A stretch of DNA of 64,000 nucleotides from the NCBI RefSeq assembly GCF_002234675.1, contig NC_019878.2, positions 5,024,688 through 5,088,687 on the forward strand, given 5' to 3'. The notes under the pieces are model-generated. The model saw nothing but the letters and a program-made list of their open reading frames with translations. It made no database searches and was not told where the DNA came from. Origin of the DNA: Oryzias latipes. Taxonomy: Eukaryota > Chordata > Actinopteri > Beloniformes > Adrianichthyidae. The translations under genes were made by a program, and so were the position numbers. This document shows positions 1-12,500 of this stretch, in pieces (the first letter of the stretch is position 1; each line of letters opens with the position of its first letter).

Positions 1-2490
1 TTCTGAAGTGATGAAGCTGATGCTTAGGAAGCTCCTGCTGTGTCAGTAGCTCTGAGTGCAGCAGATTTTTGGATAAACAGCAGATTAATGGCAGTACATG
101 AAAAGGAAAACTTTGCTACATGATGCTGATTCACAGAATTGTTCGCTATATTTCTATAAAACAGTAAAGAGAGAAACTCCAAATTGTGACTTCCGCAGAG
201 TCAAAGCCAAAAATCCTCTTTTCCACAATAGACAAAATAATAAACCCAATCTCTGGCCCACCATCCACCTTTGGCAGTAAAACCTGTGAGGAGTTTGCAG
301 TCCACTTTACCACTAAGGTAGATGGCATTAGATCATCTATCTTACAGGGGAGGGATCAACAACCCCCTGTTGACCTTTCCACTGTACGTCCTCCTATCAG
401 TGAGAAAACGCTCAACAGTTTTGTCTTGATTGACGCTGCAGCACTCCGACAAGTGATATCCCAAATGAAAACAACATTTTGAACTGCTCTCTTCCGACTG
501 GAGTCTTCCCTGCATTCCTAAAGACTGCTTTGGTGAGACCCATTCTGAAGAAAAGTGGTTTAGATGTGTCCAATTTAAATAACAACTGGCCGGTATCCAA
601 CCTGTCATTTTTAAGTAAAATTTTAGAAAAGCTTGTTTTTACTCAGCTGAATGATTTTATTAATAAAAATAATATTTTAGAGAAGTTTCAGTCTGGTTTT
701 AGATCTCATCACTCAACAGAGATGGCACTTGTCAGGGTCTTAAATGATCTCAGGTCCCATGTGGACATGAAGAAAGTATCTGTTTTAGTCTCACTGGACC
801 TGAGTTCAGCCTTTGACATAGTTTACCACTCCATCCTTTTAAACAGACTGCACGACATGGTTGGAATTACTGGGAAAGCTTTTAGTTGGTTTAAATCTTG
901 CCTCACAAACAGAGATTTTATTGTTAATTTAAATGATTTTTCATCTGAAAGGCATAAACTGACATGTGGGGTGCCCCAAGGCTTCATCCTGGGTCCCACA
1001 CTTTTTAATCTTTATATGCTTCCGCTTGGGGATGTCATCAGGAGACACGCCATTAACTTTCATAGCTATGCTGATGAATGTATGTAGCTGTGTCTCCTGA
1101 TGACACTGGACCTGTGGACAGCCTTTTATAATGTATTTTAGACATTTAAATGTGGATGGGAGGGAACTTTTTTCAGCTCAACCAAGACAAGACTGAAATC
1201 TTGGTAATCGGTTCTGAAGCTGAGAGAGATAGGGTCCAATTTTATCTGTCAACCAACTCTATGACTACATATGACACAGTAAGGAACCTTGGTGTGACTC
1301 TAGATGCAGATCTTAGCTTTGACCAACATGTGAATAAACTAACTAAATCTGCATTTTACCATCTAAGGAATATCGCCCGAGTGAGACCCTTTCTCTCTAG
1401 AGCCTGTGCTGAAATCTTAATCCATGCTTTTATGACATCAAGAATAGATTACTGTAATGCCCTTCTTTCTGGGGGAAAGAAAACAACTCTCAATCGCTTG
1501 CAGCTAGTCCAGAACTCTGCTGCACGCTTTTTAACAAGAACTAGGAAGAAGGAGCACATTACACCAATCTTAAAATCTATGCACTGGCTCCCTGTCAGCT
1601 TCAGCGTTGATTTTAAAATTCTTTTAATAGTTTTTAAGAGTGTCCATGGTGTTGGTCCTTCTTTTATATCCGACTTGCTTTTAACGTATGAACCTCCTAG
1701 AGCTCTTAGGTCCTCAGGTGCAGGCCTGCTGAAGGTCCCCAGGGTCAGGACAAAAAACCACGGCGAGGCGTCATTTAGATACTACGGGCCTCGTCTGTGG
1801 AATAGTCTACCTGAGGATGTCAGGGTCTCATCTACTGTGGAGGTTTTTAAAAAGAAATTAAAGATGCACCTTTTTAAATTAGCTTTTAATTAGATTTTAT
1901 GTCTTTTCACGTTTTATGATGTTTTATTACATCATTTTAGCATTTTACTTGTTTAATCTACTATTTTAAACTCTTATATTTTATTATATTTGATCACATA
2001 TATATTTATTCTTCATTTTTTTTAACGTTTTATGATGTTTTATCACATCATTTTATCATTTTATTTGCTTGATTTAGAATTTTTTATTCTTGGATTTTAT
2101 GACATTTTATCATATGAATATCTGTTTAATTTAGAATTTTTACTTGTATACTTTTATTATATTTTAACACATATTTATTTGTTTCATGTCTCAAATTAGA
2201 CTGTTTACAAGTGTTTTCTCACCCTCGTCTGGGGTGTTTGGGTCTATACTGACACCCCTGCCAATAGGAGGACAGGGCAGACGGCGCCTTCTGATTTCTC
2301 TCTCTTTTCTTTTTTCACTGGTGTTTGTCTTTGTCTATTTTATTGTGCGGGGCTAATTTAATTTACTTTATCTTACAAATAGTGGGTGGTCTTTCTCTGC
2401 ATTTGTTTTTGTTTTTATGTACAGCACCTTGAGCTGTCTTTCTTTTCATGAAAGGTGCTATGTAAATAAATTAATTTTAATTTTAATTTC
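1..2490 (+). mobile_element. L2-type LINE fragment, 5' truncated and broken
   Basis: The reverse transcriptase of an L2-clade non-LTR retrotransposon is spread over several frames. Positions 479-1087 carry the fingers and palm, including the GVPQG block. The catalytic YADD box is altered: the frame reads YADE and stops at 1087. The C-terminal part follows at 1150-1893 in another frame, with LNQDKTE and the conserved NSLPEDVR region. The AT-rich 3' UTR ends near 2490 in short ATTTTA-type repeats, as L2 elements do, rather than in a plain poly(A). Frameshifts, stops and the damaged catalytic box make it inactive. The 5' end runs off the window or is truncated; no endonuclease domain was seen. 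Confidence 0.85.
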
Positions 2491-2573
2491 ATATCAAAAG
2501 CCATTGGTCTGAAAAGACAATTCTAGAAGAAGACTTCCTTTTTGAGATCTAAAGGACCTGGAAAAGAAGGGAC

Positions 2574-2998
2574 TGTCATGCTTTGAGTTTGTTTTGTCTT
2601 GGTTTTTGCTTTAGTTCTTGTTCTGTCTTGTTTGGTTCTGTTTCCTGTTTTATTTTGAAAGGTTTGCTGTCTTGTCATGTTTCTTGAGCTTTACTTCCTT
2701 TGGTCCCCATCTGCCCTGATCGTGTTCACCTGTGTCTCGTCTGCCCTGTCTGTATATAAGTCTTGTCTCTGCCTTCCTCCTGTGCTGGTCCATTAGCCTT
2801 TGTCATGGTGTTCATGTTCCATGTTTTCCACGCTCATGTTTCCATGGCCCTCGCCACGCCACAGTAAGTTTTTGTTTGTTCTGTAATCCTGCTCTGCAGC
2901 GCTTTTTGTTTTGCATTAAACCCCCTTGTCCCTGAACCGTCTGCCTCCGCCTCTGCTACTGGGTCCAACCGGCTCTCAAGCCACCCCACACCGTAACA
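2574..2998 (+). mobile_element. solo LTR of a gypsy-like retrotransposon
   Basis: This 425-bp element starts TGTCATG and ends CGTAACA. It is flanked on both sides by the same five bases, GGGAC (2569-2573 and 2999-3003), the size of duplication left by LTR-retrotransposon integration. It has a TATA-like box (TATATAAG, 2753-2760) and an ATTAAA polyadenylation-type signal near 2917. These give it plus-strand sense. No gag or pol lies next to it, so it is a solo LTR left by recombination between two LTRs. The exact duplication suggests a fairly recent event. The family name was not determined. Confidence 0.85.
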
Positions 2999-3003
2999 GG
3001 GAC

Positions 3004-3846
3004 CTTGAAATGGACAACAAACCCTCACTCACAATCAAGGATTCAAGGAGTTTTTATTGCCATTTTCAGTGAACAGAGCAGTTTCACAGACTAGAAATTT
3101 GCTGCAGAGCTAATGTGCCACATAAAACACTTAAGAATAAAAAAAAATAAACAAGCAAAAAAATAACACAAAGGTCAGAGCAATAAATAGAAGTACAATA
3201 GTGCAAACGGAGGATGTTAATGCAAGCTTGGAAACTATTAGCAACAAGCCGGTGAAGGTAGCTAAGTGACCATCAGAAAAGAGTTTGAGTTGGAAGAGAG
3301 AGTGAGCGGGGTGGAAGACGTGGATTTCGAGCAACACCAGGTGTTCTGGTATCTGCTCCAGCAGGACATACATTTCACAGCGGGATGTGTGAATTTGAAT
3401 GATTTTAATTTGAATATTTGAATTTTCCAAATACCAGAGAGGAGTGAAAAGGGAAATGTCACTGCTTTTGTGAACGAATTGCTGCCTTAAGTGCTAAGAG
3501 TACCCCCTCCAACTTGAATATTAAAATCAAAAGAGCACACTGCTCGCCGCAACCCAGAGCCACAGATACCATATGCCCCAAGATAAATTTTTGTAAGATT
3601 TGTCGACGCAACAGTGAAAGACATCATTCTGCTGCAAGCATGAAGTAAAAGAAAAGTGATGTTTTACGATGAATTTTTATTATTAAGATTATTCCCTGAG
3701 CTACAGAAGAAGTAAGCAAACGTTCACAAGTCATCAAGCAGCAAACAAGAACGTCTCAGCTCTGGGCATGCGATGTTTTCAGTGACTCGATCAGTGGTTG
3801 GAGTACAAATATGGCAGATTAATGCGAGCGTTCTTGTCGTGAACTT
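3004..3846. other. non-coding stretch with a degenerate repeat at 3041-3480
   Basis: I see no gene here. Positions 3041-3480 look like a degraded minus-strand short repeat with a tail resembling the ends of fish LINEs or SINEs. The remainder is unremarkable AT-rich DNA with no convincing reading frame. Confidence 0.4.
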
Positions 3847-3905
3847 CCTTCCATCCATTTTCTTAACCCGCTGTATCCTTTTTGGGATCATGGGGTTATG
3901 GGACC
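3847..3905 (-). repeat. tail fragment of the common fish SINE-like repeat
   Basis: The stretch begins CCATCCATTTTCTTAACCCG and continues through a degenerate form of the 'cctttcgggatcatggg' tail found on many teleost short repeats. The same tail type occurs at 55365-55635 (minus) and 59915-60020 (plus). Confidence 0.55.
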
Positions 3906-4715
3906 CCGTCCCGACTACTGTTAGGCAAAGGAGATAAAGGCATGGACAAGTGTTTCTGCATCAGGAAGTGATAGAAGCGGCCGGAGTTTGGAGATGTTTC
4001 GTAGGCGGTGAAATGAGGTCTTGTATAGATCCTTTATGTGGCTGTTGAAGTTTAGCTGAGGGTCAAACTGTACTCCTCGGTTGGTGATTGACGTGGAGAC
4101 AATGATAAACTGACCGTTAAATGTGAACTGGGATATTGAGGAGGAATCTGAATCTGCTGGGGGGTGCCAACAAGGAGTGCCTCGATTTTGCTGTTGTTTA
4201 GCTGTAGAAAATTGCTGTTCATCCATGCCTTTTTCTCCTCAAGGCATGTGGTGAGATGGGATGGAGCTGCAGTGGAGTTTGGAGCGGTTTCTATGTAGAC
4301 CTGTGTTTCATCAGCATAACAATGGAAAGACAACCCATGTTTACTGATGACACGTCCAAGGGAAAGCATATACATTATGAAAAGAATAGGGCAGAGAACT
4401 GACCCCTGTGGAACACCACATGTCACTGAAAACGGCCTGGGCTTGCATCATCCCAAGAGCACATATTCAGTTCGGTCAGTCAGATATGATCTAAACCACT
4501 GCAGCACATCTGCTGACAGGCCAACTGAGTTTGGGAGGCGATGCAGAAGGACGGTGGGGTCCACTGTATCGAAAGCTGCTGTTAGGTCCAGAAGAACAAG
4601 CAGAGATGGTGATCCTGAATCAGCTGCCATTAGCAGATCATATGTCACCCTAAGCAGTGTAGTTTCCGGGCTATGGGCTGATTGAAAACCTGACTGAAAA
4701 TTTTCAAAATTCCAA
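3906..4715 (-). mobile_element. L2-type LINE fragment, reverse orientation
   Basis: On the minus strand three overlapping pieces give an L2-like reverse transcriptase in order. They are 4648-4448 (LLDLTAAFDTVD), 4426-4052 (GVPQGSVL and a mutated YADET in place of YADDT), and 4226-3921 (thumb region with YKTSFHRLRN). Frames are broken between the pieces. Both ends are truncated and there is no 3' UTR. It is a different, more diverged copy than the L2 at the window start. Confidence 0.8.
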
Positions 4716-6257
4716 ACCTAATCTCTAAACGTCATCTGTGTCTTCCAGGAGTTGTAAATGAGATATACACAGACACCACTGCAAATAGCAAGTAGACTAA
4801 AAAAACATCTGGTTTTAGCTCCATTGCATCCATTGCCCCGCAGCTACACGCAGGGGGGGCCAAGCTTATTTAACACAGTTTTGGACAGTCGTCGAGCAGC
4901 AAATTCGCCCCATATCAAAAGGAGGCATCTGACGCAAATATGACGCGCTAATCCTGGTAGGTGTAAAAGCAGCTTGAGAGAAGTGGGAGACAAGGTGGAG
5001 CAAGAGGGGAAGATGGAGGAGAGACTATTGGAAAAGTGGAGGAGCATTCCAAGATAAAAGTGACTGACCAAGCCAGCATTTTAAGATCTGAAGGCCATGA
5101 TAAAGCAAGACCAAGAATGCCTGTTATCAGATAGTGTGTAATTTTCACAAAAATACACCCAATGTTGAATAGAATTTAAAAGAAAAAGGCAAAAGAAAGG
5201 GAAAAGGGGAAAAAGGGAAGAAAAGGAAGAAGAAACGAAATAGAATTTCCATGGTTTAATATAAAGTCACAAAATGCAAATGTTTAAAACATACAATATT
5301 CTCTGACACATTATTTTGTTTCCTATATGCGAGATGCACAATCAAAACCTGCTTTACACTCAAGGGTAAGATGACTTATCATAGCGCTCTGCGCAGTTTT
5401 GTTTTTGCCACAGAGGGGTTTTGTCACTGTTAGTGTTTTTCTAACTGCAATCAAACCCAAGAAAAGAACCAAACAGGAAATGAGATTTTTTGTTTGGCTT
5501 CTGTAGAAGAAGAGCTAGTCCAGCACAGGCTGCTACAGAGGAACTCTGAACTTTCAGTGCATGCAGCCTATTTTTATTATTGGCGGGGCGGAGCTTACTA
5601 CATGAAAGGGGATAGTTTAATCAGGCAGAACAGGAACGGTATTGCATAATCAGCAAAGTACAGTATAACAGCATGTACCTGCAAATGATAAGTACGGTTC
5701 TTTATCAGTCCCCACCCTCTGCCCTATTAAAATCAGGAACCAGATAACCTGGCTGGAAGGTTGGAAGTTCTTTGCTGTGTTTTGTCTGTTTTCCTTTCAC
5801 GCATTGCAAACAAGTACTAACAAGTGGGAATTAGCTATTGTGAATATGCTAATGCTTTTAACATGGCTAACGTGTAGCGTGTTACAAACACGTTTCAAAG
5901 CAAGGGTATTAAACTGGCAGCCCGCTGGCTTTTTGCTGTTGTTAAAAAAAAAAAAAAAAACTCTGGGATTTTATTGGCGAAACTGCCATTAGTTAATTCC
6001 TGCCATCAGTTTTATAAATGAGTATAGACCATTTCTTAAAGGTGTGCTTTATAAATTGGTGCACCCTATAGTGCAGAAAATACAAAAATACAATATCAGA
6101 TCCTGATAGACATGAATTGGCTACTGTTATTTTTCTCTTCTCAGTGATCACTTACAGAAAAATCATTTTGTGCGTCAAAAAGAAGGATCCAGTTATTCCA
6201 TAAAACTTTTGTTTGCAGCTAATTTTAACTGACTTTTCTCTGCTGTGCTGTTCACAG
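4716..6257. other. region upstream of the first visible NLR exon; no gene recognised
   Basis: A purine-rich AAAGG/AAAAGG tract runs at about 5165-5245 and an 18-bp A run at about 5943-5960. Any 5' UTR, promoter or start-codon exon of the NLR gene should lie here or further upstream. No ATG exon with a phase-1 donor could be chosen with confidence. Confidence 0.4.
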
Positions 6258-6545
6258 AGGAAGAGGAGAAGAAGAGCCCTCCAAAGGTCCTTCTGGAGAT
6301 TTTGAATTCTCTTAGTAATGAGAACTTTATAAAATTCAAATGGCATGTGACAAATGAGGGTTTTCTGGAAACATTCTCAATAATCCCACCATTTAAACTG
6401 GAAGACAAAAGCAGAGAGGAGACAGTAACTGTGATGTTCCAAACGTACAGTGTTCACACTCTGAAAGTCACTAAAATAGTTCTGAAGCAGATGTGTGAGA
6501 ATGACCTGGTGGATAAATACCTCACAGACCTGCCTGAAATTCCAG
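6258..6545 (+). CDS. NLR exon: PYD-like death-fold domain
   Basis: This 288-nt exon has acceptor TTCACAG and donor CAG|GTAAG, with phase 1 on both sides. The 96 residues have the PYD pattern: a leucine-rich first helix (LLEILNSL), then NFIKFKW, an IPPFKLE stretch, and a final helix NDLVDKYL. PYDs recruit adaptors such as ASC through homotypic contacts; that partner is inferred from the family. A start codon must come from an upstream exon. Confidence 0.75.
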
Positions 6546-9500
6546 GTAAGTCAATAAAAGACTGATAGAGATTCAAAGACATGAAGGTTGACTGACAATT
6601 GAAGTGGCTTTTGTGTGAATTTGTGATAGAAGGGTGATTGATAGAAAAGTCATTCATTTTATGAATGGCAAAGAGAAAATGTCGAATGTTGTTTTTTTTA
6701 ACTGAACTAAATGTGCATAAATCCCCTCCTAAAGAGCTCATTCTTTTGCAACTGGGGTGTCAAACTCAAAAATGATTATAGTTGCCTTTAGGCCAAATCT
6801 GAATTCTTCCCATACCACTACGGCTTCCGTAAGTTCTCCACCATAAGACAGAATGCTAAACATGTCTACTTGATTAACAGAGTTACAGTAAACATTTATC
6901 GGCTCCTTAGGAGCATGGTCTGACAAACATTGCGAAAAGATACATTTACCAAAAGTGCTTTATGGAATGTACATTTTCTTTGTTTGAAACCCATTACAGG
7001 GCTAATTTGACCCTCCTCCAGATAACTTTTTTCTGAGTTTGGAACACCTCTTGTGTAGAGCTGGGTATCAACAATAATTTACAGAATTGATTCGATTCAA
7101 TTCACCAGATCCTGGATCAATTCGATTCAGGATATTTTCGATTCACATGGGAAATTGGGGTTTTATTTCCACGATACTGCCTAAAAAATGTAGCCACAAG
7201 GGGGGCCTGAACCAGGGTCTCATTGTGCTGGTCTCAAGCCCAGACAAAGTACAAGTTTGTGTCAGGATAGGCATCCAATCAATGCCAAACCCCAAACTAT
7301 GCACATCAGAAAGCTGATTCACTGTGGGAAACCCTGCAGTGCAAAGTTAAAAGGAGGCACCCCGTACACCATTGACACAGATACAACCTGGCCAGCTGCT
7401 GAGAATGAGCTACAATGGCTTGAATTTCCTGTTACAGAAAACACAGTACACCTTGAACATAACAGCTGTTGGACCATACAAACAAAGCAGACAGTTGTTC
7501 CAGTTGCACTTCAAACCTTCGATTCATGATAATCTCTATTCTGACTAAACCTAAAATGTGTGGCATAACATAGCATGAGACAAATCTTCATTTTACTGTT
7601 TGCATTTTACGTTTGATTGAGTGCAAGCTGCTCTTTAATGAACACAAAATGGAAGCCAGATGTGCTGAGTACAGACAACATTTATGTGTGTGATTGTCTA
7701 TGGGGGGGTCTCAAGTACAAAATATTTTCTTTTTTTTTGTCCTTTTATGTCAAAACTGTCAAACTAATCTTTTCTTTTTCTTATCAGAGATTATCAATAA
7801 TTGTCAACATATGTTGAAGCCCAAGACGCAAAGGGCCTTGGACTGTGTTACAGATGGAACAGAAGACAACGAAAGCCCTCTGAAGGAGATCTTCACAGAG
7901 ATCTACATCACACAGGGAAGAAGTGAAGATTTAAAGGAAAAGCATAAAGTTAGACAGGTTGAAGCAGCACATGGGCAAACAGGAGACAGAGAAGTAAATT
8001 TCAAATTAGAAAATGTACTTGAACCCTTACCTGGGGAAACAGAACCAATCAGATTAGTGATGACAGTGGGAGGAGCCGGCATTGGGAAAACCATTTTAAC
8101 ACAGAAGTTCACTCTGGACTGGGCTGAAGGCAAAAACAACCAAGACATCCACTTCATATTTCAAATACCATTTAGAAAAATGAGCGTGCTGAAAGATGGT
8201 ACCTGTAGCTTTGTGGATCTTGTTCATCAGTTCTTCCCTGAAATTAGGGAAGAAGGAATCTACAGCTTTAAAGAGTTTAAGGTTCTGTTCATCCTTGATG
8301 GTCTGGACGAATGCCAACTTCCTTTCAACTTTAAAAATCCTCAAACTCTGAGTGACATCACAGTGTCTGCCTCCAAAGATGTGCTGCTGACAAACCTCAT
8401 CATAGGGAATCTGGTTCCTTCAGCTCAACTCTGGATTACTACACGACCTGCAGCAGCCAGTCAGATCCCTTCAAAGTTCATAAGCCGTAAGATAGAAGTG
8501 AGAGGTTTCAATGACCAACAGAAGGAGGAGTACTTCAGAAAGAGATTTACCGATAAAGAGCAGGCCAATATGATCATCTCCCACATCAAGACGTCTCGCA
8601 GCCTTTTTATCATGTGCCACATCCCAGTCTTCTGCTGGATCACCGCTAAAGTTCTGGAGACTGTCATGATAAAGGAAAAAAACACAGATCTGCCAAAGAA
8701 CCTGACAGAACTGTACCTGCGCTTCTTGAGGTTAAACATAGAAAAGAAAAGTTATTTGATGGATGATGGAGGAGCTACAAGAGACCATCCAAGTTTAGAG
8801 AAGATGATCGAGTCTCTGGGAAAATTAGCCTTTGAGCAGCTTAAGAAAAATCAAACAATCTTCAAACACCATGACATTGAAGAGTGTAATATAAATATCG
8901 AAAACACATCATTGTACTTAGGAGTGTTCAATCAGATTTTTAAAAAAGATAAGTGTGAGATGTTTGTGAACAAGGAGTACAGTTTCATGCATCTGACCTT
9001 CCAGGAGTTTCTGGCAGCTCTTTATGCCCATTTGACCTTCGTCAACTCTGGAGTCAACCTCCTGGAAGAACAGCAAACATGGTTTTCCCTACTGAGAAGA
9101 AGAGACACATTTTACCAGACTGCTGTAGAAAAAGCTTTAAAGAGTCAAAACGGACAACTGGACATGTTCCTCCGCTTCCTCTTGGGTCTTTCTTTGGAGA
9201 CCAATCAGAATCATTTACAAGACCTCCTGACAAAGACAGGAAGGATATTAGAGAGCAAACAGAAAACAGTCCAGTACATCAGGAAGAAGATCAATGGGAA
9301 GTTGCCTGCAGAGCAAAGCATCAACCTGTTCCACTGTCTGAATGAGCTGAACGATCACTATCTACAGACAGAGATCCAGCAATCTCTGAGATCAGGATGT
9401 CTCTCTACAGAACATCTGTCCCCTGCTCAGTGGTCAGCTTTGGTCTTCATCTTAATGTCATCAGAAGAAGACCTGAAAGAGTTTGACCTGCAGAAATACA

Positions 9501-12500
9501 GTAGTTCAGAGGAAGCTCTCCTGAAGCTGCTGCCAGTCATCAAAGCCTCTAAAAAAGCTTTGTAAGTACATCAATCTACCATTTCATTCTACAATTAATT
9601 TATAATAATCAGTTTATTTTCTTTAATTTTAGACTAAGGTACTGCAATCTCTCCAAAAGAAGCTGTGAAGTTCTGTCCTCCATCCTTAGTTCTCCAGCAT
9701 GTCATCTGAAGGTTTTGGATTTGAGTGGGAATGATTTGCAGGATTCAGGAGTGAGGCTGTTGTCTGAGGGGCTGCAGAGTCCAGACTGTAAACTGGAGAC
9801 TCTTAAGTAAGGAAAGAGAAACTCTCAATTGTGTTTTTGAGTGTTGTTGGTGCTCATGTTCAACATCAATAGAACTTCATTTCCTGCTTCTTGAGTCTCT
9901 TACATGTCTGTGTCTCCATGCTGTGATCTATTTAATGAGTTCTCTAACACAGAGCTGACAGTACTGTGTGAAACACTTCATCTCCAGATTCTTCATCATT
10001 CACTTTCTGCTTTCAAGAGCATGGAGCTTCCAGGACAGTCCTAGCTTGAATTCTTAGCACTGGGCTTCTCTGGACTGAGATGTCTGAGGCCTTTCCAGGG
10101 ATCTGCTGTAGCCACTCCTCCAGCTTGGGGGTTACTGCCCGACTGCTTCAATTACTACGGGCACCACTGTGATCTTCATTTTCCATGCTTTCTCCAGTTC
10201 TTCCCTGAGTCCCTGGTATTTCTCCAGTTTCTCATGTTCCTTCTTCCTGATGTTCCCATCGCTTGGTACTGACACATCCATCACCACGGCTTTCCTCTGT
10301 TCTTTATCCACCACCACAATATCTGGTTGGTTCGCTAATACAATCCTGTCAGTCTAGATCTGGAAGTCCCACAGGATATTTGCTCTCCCATTCTCTACCA
10401 CTTTCTGAGGTGTTTCCCATTTTGACCTTGGGGTTTCCCGTTCATATTCTGCACACATGTTCCAGTATTTTATTCTAGCCCTTTGGTTGTGGCACTCCAC
10501 GTATGCTTTCCCTACTTACACTCTGCAGTTATGTGCTGGATTGTTTCAGGCGCCTCTTTGCACAGCCTACTCCTTGAGTCTTGTCTGGTGTGGTAGATCT
10601 GAGCCTCTATTGCTCTGGTGCTCAGGGCTTGTTCCTGAGCTGCCAGGATGAGCGCTTCAGTGCTGTCCTGTAAACCAGCTCTTTCTAGCCATTGGTAGGA
10701 CTTCTTGATAACAGCCATTTCAGTTATAGTCCTGTGGTACATCCCATTCAGGGGCTTGTCCTCCCATGAGGATCTGTCCTCCAGCGCTTTATCCTCTGCT
10801 CTTCATTGCCTGAGACATTCACTGAGCACACTGTCAGTTGGGGCCTTGAGCTTGATGTATTCATGTTTCTTGGATGTTTCATCCTGGATAGTGGTTTCCT
10901 TACTCATTAGTCCTCAGCCTCCTTCCTTGCATCTAGCAAACAGTCTAGCAAACAGTTTCAGGGTTCTAGATTTGGGATGGAACCCTCCATGTATGGTGAG
11001 GAGCTTTCGTATCTTAACATCTGTGGTCCACATCTCTTTCTTTGGCCATCTTTTTCCTAGTCATAGGCTTTCTTCTTTCTTGCTTTCTTGCTAATCCACG
11101 CTGGGCACAGGTTGGCATGTTGTGACCTGCAGTCTTGAGTGACTGTTCTGTCAACTAGGAGTTGGTGTTCGGCTCCTCTGGAATCTCTACCAATGTCGTT
11201 CTCTGCATTGCTCATGTATTGATCCATGTGCCTATTTATCTTGGTTGCAATGATGCCTGACATGAGCTTCGATGTTGAGAGACATGTTATTGGCCGGTAG
11301 TTTGATGGTACTGCAGCCTTTGAGGGATCCTTCTGGATTAGGATTGTTTGCCCTTCCGTTAGCTATTTGGGGTGAGTCACATTTCTTAGCAATTGGTTCA
11401 TGTGCTGCCAGGTGCGTATGGAGAGCAATGAGTTTCTTTAGCCATTATACAGGTATCATGTCAGGGGTCGGTGCTGTCCAGGTCTTCCTACCTGAGACTC
11501 TTTCTTGGATGTCTGCCACTGTGATGGTTACTGGATTCTGTTCAGGGAGGTTGCTATGTTCTTTTCTCAGTGAAACCAGCCATTGGGCATTGCTGTTATG
11601 TGCTGCATCTTTCTCCCTTATAATTTTCCCATACTGTTCAGTTTTCAACCTTGGGGTCTGCTCTGCTGTTTTGATCTTGCCACTGAGTATACAATTTCGC
11701 TGGTTGAGTTGCGAACAGCCTGTTTATCCAGCTGGCTTTATTATCTCTTGTGTACCTCTTTAGGCTTAGGTTTGACAGCATTTGAATGTATCTCTTAGTC
11801 CCTTGCTTTTTCATTGAACCTCTTTGGGCCTCTGTCTGCTGACTCACTTCTCTCTAGACCACCTTAATCTTAACCTCCAATTGTTATTCCCAAGGTGGGT
11901 ATTGTATTCTCCCATGGTTGCTCTTACAGCCAAGCATCTCAAGGATCACTGCTGCTTAAGTGTAAACCAGTCTTTGGCTTCTGTAATTGTTGTGGTCAGA
12001 ATTAGTATTTGTTGGGGTTGCCTGGCATTCATTCAAGACAAGATCTTGTCTTTTAGGTCAGTTGGTGCCTCGCTGAGCGTATCTGTAGTTATTGGGGCTG
12101 TGTTCCCAAGTTGGTAAAAAAAAAAAAAGCCGTATACTTGTATAGCACTTTTGAATGAAAACTTTATTAATCCCAACAAGGAGAAACTCAGTTCCAGTAC
12201 ATCTCGATGAAGAAGGTCAGACAAACAGCAACACAGGATACACACACACACATCTCGAGAGGTTACTGAGGTCAATGCAGCCGAGCGCCTTAGATGACCT
12301 GCGCCGGCGCGCCTTTGTATAGCATGCAGATGGACCACGAAGAGGGCCGGGGGTTGGGTTTGGTGACAAAAAAAAGTTGTATCCCTACACTGCGTACAAT
12401 GTGTTGATACAAGAAAAAAACTACACCGTTTAAACACAAATAGCACATATTCAGACAAAGACACAGTACATGAGGCTCAGGGGGGAAACGGTGGTTGACG

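Noticed and set aside
7617..7787. Upstream part of the long frame beginning at 7694, before the NACHT exon
   Set aside because: It is intron: a strong acceptor ends at 7787, phase matches the PYD exon, and the residues before it do not resemble any NLR.
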